The position numbers and the translations under genes are program-made. From positions 55,915,170 to 55,979,169 of the forward strand of contig NC_085869.1 in assembly GCF_034702125.1 (NCBI RefSeq): a DNA stretch of 64,000 nt, in the 5' to 3' direction. The notes beneath the pieces are model-generated. The model did not search any database, was not told where the DNA came from, and worked only from the letters and a program-made list of their open reading frames with translations. Source of the stretch: Engraulis encrasicolus (Eukaryota > Chordata > Actinopteri > Clupeiformes > Engraulidae). The stretch's first letter is position 1. The number at the start of each line of letters is the position of its first letter. This document shows, in pieces, positions 40,441-50,500 of the stretch.

Positions 40441-41535
40441 CCAAAGAAGACAAATGTAATTTATATATTCTTTGATATTCTTTAATCTTACTTTCCGGGG
40501 TTTCTTATTTATATTTTGTCTCTGTTAGTCTATAACTTTAATAGTAAGTGTATTCTGATCATGCCTTTATTTGATCCCTTGCTCACTTTGTTGGTTTGTC
40601 AACTGTATTATTCTCACTGTGGAAGGGGCCCTCACAGGGATTTGGTTTTACGTAAGCCTGTTAATAATATAAAGGGGTCCATTAGAGCTGTTTGAACATA
40701 GGGAATTTTGTGCTCCACCCCTGTACAAGAACATACCTTCACAAGAATTTACTTTAGTGTGATTTAGCTTGATTTCTGTGACACCTGCGCAGGCAGAACC
40801 CTGAAAATTCTGCTCTGCTGTCAGACAAAGCTCCCTTTGCTTGACCTTAGTATCTTTTTCAATGTGCAAACCTGCTCTCACCATTGAACTGTTCTATTTG
40901 GGGTGATTTCTCTAAACATCTAGAGTGCGACATTATCTTGCTTCCTTACTTTTTTGTGTTTGTTTCAGATGTTCTACACTGGAGCTGCAATGAACCCTGC
41001 CAGAGCCTTCACCCCTGCTATGTTCAAGAGGAACTTCATGAACCACTGGGTAAGAAAAAATGTATATACATTAATAACATGCTTATACCCTCTCATTGTT
41101 TGTAAACTAATTTCAGGTCATATGTAGATGTATATGGTCTGCACTGTATGTGTGTAAAGAAGTATTCAATTAAATTAGGTATTACATTGTGTATTGGTGT
41201 TTTTGCAGAATGTGCCGTGCACTGCATGTCTTCAAATTTTTCTGTCTTGCACCAATGTCTCTGAATATGGTTTATGTTCTTCCCTCCTCCTGTAGGTGCA
41301 CTGGGTGGGTCCCATGATCTGTGGTGGTATGTGCGCCGTCATGTATGACTTCCTGCTCTTCCCCAGTATTTGTGGCCTGGCCGAGAGGGTAGCCACCCTG
41401 AAAGGCAGCCAGCCTTTGGAGCAGGACACCTGAGGGGAGCCCATCAAGCTCAAGACCCAGGCCCTATACCGTAAGCCTGCCACCAAGCCAGGGGAAGCAG
41501 GGGCCAGCCAGTATTGTTATAGTAGCCCCTTACTT

Positions 41536-41775
41536 CCAGCAACCCAGCTCTTCTCCTCCCAACAACCCAGCTCTTCTCCTCCCAACAACCCAGCTCTTCT
41601 CCTCCCAACAACCCAGCTCTTCTCCTCCCAACAACCCAGCTCTTCTCCTCCCAACAACCCAGCTCTTCTCCTCCCAACAACCCAGCTCTTCTCCTCCCAA
41701 CAACCCAGCTCTTCACCTCCCAGCAACCCTGCTCTTCTCCTCCCAACAATCCAGCCCTTCTCCTCACAGCAACCC
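41536..41775. repeat. 23-bp minisatellite, about 10 copies
   Basis: Unit aacaacccagctcttctcctc plus cc, period 23. Unit 2 of the mip array has the same sequence downstream (38050-38090) with only two or three copies, so the array expanded in unit 3. The repetitive minus-strand frame (GLLGGEELGCWEE) is an artefact. Confidence 0.93.
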
Positions 41776-42272
41776 TGCTCTTCTCCTCCAACCTCCCCGC
41801 CGCTCAGTCACCAACAACCAGCAACCCCCAACAATCAGACTATCATCTGCCCTATTCAAGCCCCCCACCACCATCATGGACATAGTTTGTGTATGCATGT
41901 ATGTATCTACTTCGCTCATACTAATTCTAACCATCGCCACAGAGGGGACGTGTGCACTGAAATGGTGAAAACTAGACCTACGAACAAACCAACTAACACA
42001 AGACAGGGGGGGTCAGAATCTAAACTAATGCCAGGGGTGAGGTAGAACATTCAACTTGGACATACATACATACATTTTCTTACTGGCATGATCTCAACAG
42101 TTTTGTTTTTCAATTTATTTTTGTTCTACAATACAGGATGTGGATGTTTGATACATGTGTATGTGTGTGTAAGGGACTGAATGTTCACTGCAGCTTTTTA
42201 TTTTGGGTTTACATCATTACAAAGCATGCATGTGTTTGCACTGGCCCACACTATCTCTCAAACACACACACA

Positions 42273-42274
<2 letters not shown>

Positions 42275-42319
<45 letters not shown>

Positions 42320-42320
42320 A

Positions 42321-42353
<33 letters not shown>

Positions 42354-42436
42354 AGAATGTGTGTGTGTGTAGAATGTGTGTGTGTGTGTGTAGAATGTGT
42401 GTGTAGAATGTGTGTGTGTGTGTAGAATGTGTGTGG
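42275..42436. repeat. (GT)n microsatellite with tagaatg interruptions
   Basis: GT dinucleotides with at least six inserted tagaatg words. It abuts the start of block A2. Confidence 0.95.
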
Positions 42437-43480
42437 AGTGCTGCTACTGTTGGTGGTGGAGTTCTAGACTTGGACTGTGCCTTGTTCTGAACTGCAATTG
42501 CGTGTTGTGCCTTCAGCTGACTTCGGGTGAGTACTGCATTGAATGTTTCCTTCTGCATTCTTGTTACAATGTCTCTTGCTTGTTTAGCAACGTATTTTAC
42601 TGACTTCCTTGGTCACTGAAGGAACTGTGCACCACACTTTCACTTGGAACTTTCAGATAGGTCTTCAGGACTGACCTGATGCTGGCCTGCTATATTCACA
42701 GCACCTGGAATCCATCACCAATCTCAGTCGTGCTGCCCTAGATATTGCCAACTCCCGTTTGCATAGAAGGTTTGGCATCCATAACTTTCACACTGTTATT
42801 GCACCAGAGATGGTCTGGCTGTCTACTTGGTGATGCCACGTCTTGACCTTTATTCGGCAGTGCTTGTGGAAGTAGTTCTTCGTCCGTGCTGCAAGCACTG
42901 TCATGTACATCTTCGCCTTGACACGGTCACCGTTGTGGTCAAGAGGGTTCAGCTTGGCCTCGGCCTCGGCCTCAACCATCCTGATGACACCATGGCTGCA
43001 GCTCCACTGCATGTAGAGTAGGGTAGAGTAGAAGCTTGGCTTAACAGCTCTCTTCTGATGTTTGTTCTTTCACTCTGTCTCCCAGCAAGTTCTGGCCGAG
43101 GCACATTTCTTTCTTCTTCTTGGAGAACTTGATCTCCGCTGACGTCTGAGATTGGTGGTGAACTCTGAGTACTGTGGGCATGACGGACGTAGTCACCCGG
43201 GGGGCCAGTCCTGATGTCCTGGCTGGGCGTTCCTAGTGGCGGTTGGGTGCTCGGTTCCTTCTGCTTCCTTGGGGTGGGTGACCAACATGGTAATTGGAAT
43301 GCCTTACTGCGCAGGCGTGAGGAAGTGTCGCTGGAGTGCAGAGGAAGGCGTTCACTGCAGTGCTCCCCGGGCTCAGCTGGGTTCATTGCACCCGGTTGTG
43401 GTCCCGGACGGTGTATGGTCTGGATCATGGGCTCTGCCACCAGCAGTGGCAGTGTTCAGCGTGTTTGAGAGAGGTTGTTG
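42437..43480. repeat. Duplicated block A2
   Basis: Second copy of block A1, with matching segments such as ttgtgccttcagctgacttc, ggtcttcaggactg and ggtcaagagggttcagcttg. On the minus strand it has a longer open reading (EAKLNPLDHNGDRVKAKMYM and NYFHKHCRIKV, and a separate SPPISDVSGDQVLQEEERN). I do not recognise the protein. It lies downstream of mip unit 3. Confidence 0.5.
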
Positions 43481-43489
43481 GCCTGTGTA

Positions 43490-43655
43490 AGTGGTTTGCG
43501 TGTGCAAGAATGTGTGTGTATAGCAGATGTGTGTTTGTCTTTGCGTGTGTGTGTCTTTACTTGCGTGTGTATGTGTCGTTGCGTGCGTGTGTGTGTGTGT
43601 GTCTCTGCTTGTCTTTGTGTGTGTTTGTGTGTGTGTGTGTGTGCGCGTGCGCGCC
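43490..43655. repeat. Imperfect GT-rich microsatellite
   Basis: GT dinucleotides interrupted by GC and CTT words. No coding content. Confidence 0.85.
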
Positions 43656-44107
43656 TGAGACTGGCATTTGATAATGACAGTAAAAGCAGCAGTGAAAATT
43701 CAAAGAATGCACGTGTTGGTGTCATGCAGATGATCATTTGTCTGATTTGTATTACAATTGTTTTGCCCCACCAACTGTTATTTGCCATGGTATTAAATTG
43801 GCTTTGACTTTTTGTGATGGGTCATGCTTTTTTCTTTTTTTTTGTGGTTCAGAAACGCAGATAAAAGTTTTCAAAGACGACTGGGCTGAAGGGTGAATCT
43901 CTCAGCTAGTCCATACACCACAGACTGGCATACCGTATTTATTTCCATTTTAAAAATTACATACATTTGAAGGGGAAAGATGAAACACAATTTCTGGACA
44001 CAGAACACTAGAACTTCTTTTTTTTTCCTGAAGTAGTTGAACCATGTCAGCAAGTTTAAGCGTTGTAGCGAATCAAAACTGCATAGCAGAACACACACAC
44101 ACACACA

Positions 44108-44149
<42 letters not shown>

Positions 44150-44812
44150 GGCTTAGTAGGTCAATATTTATGTAATTATGTACACATCTTATCAGAGTCA
44201 GATGCCACTCAGTCTAGAAAAAAAGAAAAATTATGCAGCATAACCATGGATTCAAGAAAATTGCACAGTGCCTGTTTAGAATAGATGGGATTTATGTCCA
44301 ACACCCATGGCACTGTTATACTGTGCTGCTCTAGATACTGTACTACTATAATACAGTGAGATATAGTTTGATGACAAAAGTAAAAAAGTGCTACTAACCA
44401 CTTGCTCAACTGTTTAAAAACAAAATTGACCCCTATGTATGTGTTCAAAATCTCGTCTAATCGTTCACTAGCAAGGCTTGGCAAGGGTAGGGTAAAATCG
44501 CGATACACAGAGCCACGGTAATGTTTCGTGGTTCAAGAGCGCAGTATCGTGATACACCCCTTCAAAGTTCAAAACTGCTTCCAAACTTCAGATTATCATT
44601 TTTTTTAATTATTAGTATCCTTTTGTAACCTAATCTACATAAAACGATCTTAGTTTTTGTTTATGATTTCATTTTATAATGTTGGCAAATGTTAAAAACA
44701 AATTCAATAATTTGAAAAGATGCAATTAAAAAATCATGGGGTGTATCGGAGTGCATCGTTACAGCCCTACTTAGTATTCTTATTTCCTTTTTAGCATAAT
44801 ATTGTAGCGCCG
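43656..44812. other. Intergenic, no gene recognised
   Basis: Contains a (CA)n tract at 44091-44149 and a degenerate hAT-like relic at about 44485-44770 (cgcgatacac words, ending gcatcgttacagcccta). Nothing else is recognised. Confidence 0.5.
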
Positions 44813-45629
44813 AGCATTAACCACTTCAAAGGGATGACGGAGGCAGCAGATACAGTTACCGGTTTCTTTTTATTTCCCTGCCCTCTCACAGAGTAACACG
44901 GGCAAAAGGAGGTGTCCCCCAGGAAAACAACAAACACTCTACACTAAACAATAAATAAACTCGCACTCACACTGTCACACATCTGCCCTTAATCAAGTTC
45001 TCCTCAGCTCTGATTAACAGTTATGAACATTATTGATCCCTTCTCAATAACCCGCCCCTTATCAATATCAGTCCTATCTAATCCCATAACTCAGAGCCAT
45101 CTAATATCAGAGTTACGCCACTCCCATAGACCTCTATGGACCAATCTTTCCACAGCAATGGCGGCTCTCATGGAGCCTCACGGAGCGTTAACATGGAAAT
45201 CCCCATTGACTTTAGTTCTATTAGAAGTTACTTAGTTCCAGGAGGTGGCCGTAGAACACAGAAAATGTGGTAAAGGTAATGTAATTTGTTTGTACTTAAT
45301 CTTTGTTTGGTATGTGATGGTTCTGTGTTAGTTTCCAACGAACAGAAGTTTACTGTTAAGAAACATTTTAATCTACGCGAATCACATCACCAACCGACTT
45401 CCTGGTCCCCGGTTTGCGCAACTCTGTTATTAGATGGCTCTGCCTTAATCATTCCCGCCCGGACACCTCCCCCCAATCAAAACCCACCCCAAAACTGATT
45501 GGCACACACAAAATTCTAGAAGACACACAAGGGAGTGGGGAACAACATTCACGCACACAGATAGACAGAGAGGATATCCTTTGGGGCAACACACACACAC
45601 ACAGTCCACTCAAGGGGCTCGGCGCTACA
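44813..45629. mobile_element. Element with 12-bp inverted ends TGTAGCGCCGAG
   Basis: TGTAGCGCCGAG at the left edge is exactly inverted at the right edge (CTCGGCGCTACA). The ends are also TG...CA, so a solo LTR is possible, but the flanks show no target duplication. It contains another inverted-end element at 45092-45442. Confidence 0.6.
45092..45442. mobile_element. Nested MITE with CAGAGCCATCTAATA ends
   Basis: CAGAGCCATCTAATATCAGA is inverted at the right side (TCTGTTATTAGATGGCTCTG) with one mismatch in about 27 bases. No clear target duplication is seen. It has no long ORF. Confidence 0.7.
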
Positions 45630-45647
45630 CTATCTTATCAAGAATCA

Positions 45648-45740
45648 ATCAGAATCAAGAATCAAGAGCTTTTATTGTCATTGACAAATAAATTTGACAA
45701 CGAAATTGCGTTTTAGAATACACTGTACATGTACCCCAGG
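45648..45740 (-). repeat. 3' tail of a retrotransposed element with GATTCT repeats
   Basis: On the minus strand the sequence ends gacaataaaagctcttgatt followed by GATTCT-type repeats, as in many fish non-LTR elements. It lies about 530 bp downstream of the 46273-46839 ORF on the same strand and may be that unit's 3' end. Confidence 0.5.
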
Positions 45741-46272
45741 GCCGCTGCTCATACGGGCGCTGCCACTAACACACCTCCACCACCTAGGCTCAAGTTTAAT
45801 ACACATTGGGAAAGGATGAGGGTAAAAAAATTGTCCATGTCTTCATATTATAGAGTTAACATCAAGGCATAGATGAAAAAAACCTCATATTTTAGCAAAA
45901 AAAGCAGTAGAGACAAACATTCGTATGAACCGGGGGGTGGGGGTGGGGGGGGTTGGAGATGGGGAAGGGAGAGGGGTTGCAGATAAGACAGAGGACGCGT
46001 TGAAGTTGAGGGAGGGGGGGGGGTGGCACTGGGTAGTCCTATCCCCACTGTGCACCAGATCTTATCCGCCTGAGAGACGGCCTTGGCCTGGTCCACAGCA
46101 AGTCCAAAACAAACACCAGGTGTCCATTGTGATGGGTAGGGAGGCAGAGTCTCCTGACACTGCTTGTCCTCCAGGGAGAGATAGATGAGTCCTGACCTAG
46201 GTCAGGTCGCTGATTTGCTGGGGCGCCAAAGACAGATTAGATTCATGTTTGGGTTATTGCAGGCATTCCTTT

Positions 46273-46839
46273 TTACTGCTCTGCAGGGATACGCATGTGA
46301 CTGGCCACACGTCTCAAATACAGATGAATTTCCAACAATTTTGCCTCCAGCCCGATCGATTCAATTTGGCGGTTGTGTGCGACAAGTCCATCAATGCGGC
46401 GATCCATAGCTTCGAGGTGGCGTTGTACGGCCACAAGCCCTTCCAACAGTCTGTCCATCGTACGGTGACCAGCCACAGAACTCTCCAAAACGCGATTCAC
46501 AACCACATTCTGTGCTCGAACTTCACTGCCCACCTTATCAATCAAGCCGCGCAGCTTGGGGCCCATAATAGCTGCTGCGATCCTCGTACAGTTGCGGTAG
46601 ATCAGGCCCAAGAGTAATCCAATTCCCAACAAGCCTGTCACCAGAAAGCCAAAGATGTATAAATCTTCAATGTCCTCCACGTCCATCGGAGCAAGACACA
46701 TGATGCGCCACTTCCCCCACGGGTCCATCACGTAGCCAGCTGCCGATGTCCCGTCTGGACAGTTGGGCTCCCCCGAACCCACTTTGATCTTCGAAAAGAT
46801 GGTGTCAATTGCGTTGATAGACCAGTTGACCAAATCCAT
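46273..46839 (-). CDS. Single-pass membrane protein of unknown function, 188 aa, possibly element-encoded
   Basis: I do not recognise a family. The intact frame starts at ATG 46839-46837 (MDLVNWSINAIDTIFSKIKV) and ends TAA. Residues 1-58 are polar with two Cys and a Trp/Gly stretch (MDPWGKWRI), ending in an acidic patch. Residues 59-81 are one hydrophobic helix (YIFGFLVTGLLGIGLLLGLI), followed by a basic Arg. Residues 95-180 are amphipathic with leucine/valine heptad-like spacing, suggesting coiled coil. There is no signal peptide, so a cytosolic coiled-coil tail is one model. A pyrimidine-rich stretch and CAG (about 46885 on the coding strand) precede it, so it may be one exon of a spliced gene. 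The LINE-type tail downstream hints at a mobile unit. Confidence 0.55.
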   Translation of the reverse strand: MDLVNWSINAIDTIFSKIKVGSGEPNCPDGTSAAGYVMDPWGKWRIMCLAPMDVEDIEDLYIFGFLVTGLLGIGLLLGLIYRNCTRIAAAIMGPKLRGLIDKVGSEVRAQNVVVNRVLESSVAGHRTMDRLLEGLVAVQRHLEAMDRRIDGLVAHNRQIESIGLEAKLLEIHLYLRRVASHMRIPAEQ

Positions 46840-47098
46840 TGTTAATTTCAAATTCAGGAGAAAAAGACAGCGGGAGCCTCTGCAGAGTAAGTCAGACGAA
46901 GACAGAGTGCATAGCAGGGAGAAGGATAGGAGATAGGGAGAGGGAAGAGCTAAGAAAAATCAGGGAGCAAAGAAATGACAAGAAGGTGGCTTGGCTGATG
47001 GCCTCTTCACTACTCTGCTACACAGACCCCCAACAGCCGTGGAATATCAGAAGCCATCTCTCATTCAGCACTTATAGTTTAGGAAAACATTCATGTCA

Positions 47099-47270
47099 AT
47101 CAGTTGTTCTCAACCTTTTTGAACAAGCGCCCGCCATGACCTCATAAACCTGCCAACGCGTGTTTTAGTTTTAGAAATTAATTTTGGCAACTGAGCAACC
47201 TCCCTTCTCAACTGTCCCCTATAGGGCTCCCCAATGCACCCCCTGGGGGGCTGTAGCCCCCTAACTTTCA
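47099..47270. mobile_element. hAT MITE fragment
   Basis: Starts CAGTTGTTCTCAACCTTTTT, the usual Charlie-like terminus, and carries caccccctggggggctgtag. The right terminus is missing. It adjoins the GIMAP-like 3' end. Confidence 0.6.
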
Positions 47271-47301
47271 GAAACACAAATGTAAATGCTCTTTACAGAA
47301 C

Positions 47302-47585
47302 TTATTTTTCTTTTCCTTTTATGTCTTTGAGGTCTGACTCTTCCTGGCTATCTGATATTTCAGAAAGTGCCTTTCCCACATTGGGCAGGGCTGTGAGCAT
47401 ATCTCTACGAGAGTCAAAGCTCCAAACAGAACCAGAAATCAGTGATCCGATTCCAGAACTCTGAGATGATTCCAGAGATAGTTGTGATCTTCTCAGTGAG
47501 CCGATGTCATATCCTGTAAGAGTTGTCGTAGAGTTATATGCTGAGCTGGTGTCAGACCAGGAGTCAGAACTGGGATCTCTGCTCA
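47302..47585 (-). CDS. GIMAP-like coding exon 4 with stop
   Basis: Reads SRDPSSDSWSDTSSAYNST, a Ser/Thr-rich stretch, and ends SDLKDIKGKEK and TAA (47304-47302). The acceptor is ctggttccacag. Confidence 0.8.
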
Positions 47586-50500
47586 CTGTGGAACCAGATA
47601 AAAGCCAAATATAACTAAATGACCAGCTAGAATGACAGATCAAATTACCGTACAGATACAGTATGAGTACACCCCACACATTTTTGCAGATTTGTAAGTT
47701 TTCATAGGACAAGATTAAAGAAATGTCACTTTGACACAATGATTAGTGACCTGATAACATATAAAACTGCTCACAAAAAAAATAATACAGCCATTAATGT
47801 TTGAACATGTACCCACAAAAGTGAGTACAGTAGACCCCAGATTAAAATCCGGTGGAGAAGGGGCCGTGTTGGCCCGAATCGTCTCAAAATGAAAAGGGAT
47901 TAAAAGGGACGTGATAGGTGTGCATTTCAACCTTTCTTTACATTGAACTTTAACATTTTCAGTCTGCACCTGGCTTAAATACATTGGTGTGATATTTGAA
48001 CGAAATCCTATGGAGAGAGTATCATAATTTGCTTCAGTAGTCACAGTGCATGTTGACATGGATGCTTCTTTTAGGTGTAATTCAGATTTCCAATGTTGAC
48101 AGCATCCATTCAACCCCAAACCATGACAGTCCCACTACTATGCATGACTATCGAGAAGCAAAACTCACTTGTTTACCACCCTACATGCTTGAAACAATCT
48201 AAAGCAAATTTGTTTATCTTGGTCTCAAGAGAGACCATCTACACTAATGCTTGAGCTGATGTGTGCCTGTGTTAATGTATCTTTAAAAACAAACATCCTG
48301 TGCACTTTGTTTGTACTAGTGATGGTGGATTATGTCCTCGATTTTAAGTTGCTTTGGTTTAAAAAAGTGTCTGCCAAATGCAATGTAATGTAATAATGTA
48401 ATATGTTGGTGGTGATCACTTACTGTTAGGGGGAAGAGCCCCATAGCTGGCAGCTTTTTTCACAGGAAATAACAGTTTATTGTCGGATCTTACAAGTGAC
48501 CTGGCTGAGGTCTGGGAAGAACTGGATTCTCCGCTCACTGTCAAAGAAATAAATTAAATAGTACAGTACACACACCATTATCCCCTCAGTCATTATGCCT
48601 CTGTCCGCCTGCCGGACTTTTGAACGGGTGGATGGATTTGCACCAAATCCTGTACACTAACACTCGATGAGCGGTAGATCAAGTGATTGAATTCCTGTAA
48701 TTTTTTATTGGCTTTTTGCCTCCAAAGTTCATAGTTGGAATGTAATTAACTGGTTCAAGAATAAAATAATGACAAGGTTTTTAATTACCAGGAATGTAAT
48801 TAACTGGTTCAGGAACAAAAATATTCTGGTCTAACTTTCACCTTACTAGTTTAATGCAGGGCACTGAAAATCCACAAGGAATTACTTTTTTGGGTAATGG
48901 AAATGATTAGAAATAAACCACGAGGCAATTGGTACAACATCACTTTGACTTTGTTACCTTTGCCACTATTGCTTTTTGCTGCCAACATCTCTTCAATCTT
49001 CTCCACCAGCTCTGTCACCTGCATGTGGTCATCTATCCTCTCGTTGTTGAAGACATGATATCTGTTTCCACATTTCTCTACCAGCCACTTCAGACTCTCT
49101 CCTCCACTTGCAATGTGCTGCTCGATGGTTGTGTCCCCCAGCTGGTCTCCATGGGTGAACAGCACTATAGTGTAACTCCACACACTATCACGCAGAATAG
49201 ACAGATGTTCCTCAATGGATATTCTGTGTTTCTCTGTGAATGGTCTTTCCACATCTATGACCAGCAGTAGAGCGTGAGGTCCCCGACGACACAGAGACAC
49301 ACTGAACTTAACCTCCTCTTTGGTCAAATTCAGTGTGTGTGTTACGTCATCCCACCACCAGCCTGGAGCTTCCACCACAGTGACGTGTCTCCCTGCTACA
49401 TCTCCCTCTCTCTTCATACACTGAGCAGTTCTACCAAATGTACTAAACGCACGTCTGCCAAGGATCGTGTTTCCTGATGAGCTCTTCCCAGAATTTGTCT
49501 GTCCCAGCAGCACAATCTTTAACTCTGTCGAGTCAGGGCAGACAAAAAGCTCTTATATTATGTTCAAACTCTACTGACATCTTTGAAGGAAATTCTGAAA
49601 CTATTCTAACATACTTCAACATACCTCAAGATACTACATACACTCTAAGGGGGCTTACGTAGTCGACATGTATCATAATGCATACAGAGCCACAAATGCA
49701 TTCGTCCTGTACTTCGGCTGCCATTACAGTATGTGTTGATGTGTTGCAAAATACGGCCTCAGCATTTTTGATAGGCCTTTTTTAAAGATGAGTCTTTGGG
49801 CTTTTATGCCTTTATTCAGGACATGACAGTGGGAGAGAGGAAATGAGCGGAGAGGGAGGACGGATTGGCAAAGGACCTTGGGCCCGAACTGAACCATGGT
49901 CTCTGGCGAAATGTATGGTGGTGTAAGGGTCAAAACATACCAAGGCGGAACGGAACGGTCGCAGGACGAACGCGGTCTTTCTGCTTAGTTTTGGCCGGCG
50001 TGTTTTTCTCTGTCTTTCACACTGACAGCGTCGGCGTGCGCGGCCAGTCCTATTCAAAACCCTCCCTGCAGCCAAAGCTAGCATGCTACTTTGCCATTCA
50101 TTTGAATGAGACACCGCCGGTCGCCGGCGTGAAAAATACGCTCGAGTTCTATTTTCCAAATGCGGCGCGGAGTCGGCTCCCGCTCCGCTGACGCTCGACT
50201 ACCGCCGGTTGGTGTGTAAGGACAGATATGTTTCAATGTATTTTCAGCGACGCCGGTAAAAAACGCGGCCGTTCCGCGACGCTTTACCGCTCTGGTGTGT
50301 AAGACCCCTAAGGGCCAAAACATACCAAGGCGGAACGGAACGGTCGCAGGACGGACGCGGTCTTTCTGCTTAGTTTTGGCCGGCGTGCTTTTCTCTGCCT
50401 TGCACACTGACAGCGTCGGCGTGCGCGGCCAGTCCTATTCAAAACCCTCCCCACAGCCAAAGCTAGCATGCTACTTTGCCATTCATTTGAATGAGACACC

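Larger units (their letters stand above)
38785..41490 (+). pseudogene. mip: mip (aquaporin-0) pseudogene unit 3, best preserved
   Basis: Exon 2 (38998-39143) reads LQLGMVTTVVFLTMQLVICI, then FSVMDERRNGCMGSSPMAIG, and is then frameshifted to a TGA at its end. Exon 3 (40969-41049) is a perfect 81-base exon with the second NPA motif intact ([20 protein letters not shown]). Exon 4 (from 41296) joins in phase as VHWVGPMICGGMCAVMYDF, then LAERVATLKGSQPLEQDT and a TGA at 41431-41433, where relatives have an Arg codon, removing the C-terminal tail. Exon 1, with the first NPA, is absent, so no complete channel can be made. Confidence 0.88.

Noticed and set aside
41450..41791. Minus-strand 113-codon repetitive ORF
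   Set aside because: It is the 23-bp minisatellite read in one frame. It has no independent support.
47715..48119. 134-codon minus-strand ORF
   Set aside because: It lies in a Tc1-type non-autonomous relic whose sister copy at 20265-20561 gives a similar frame. No transposase motif is present.
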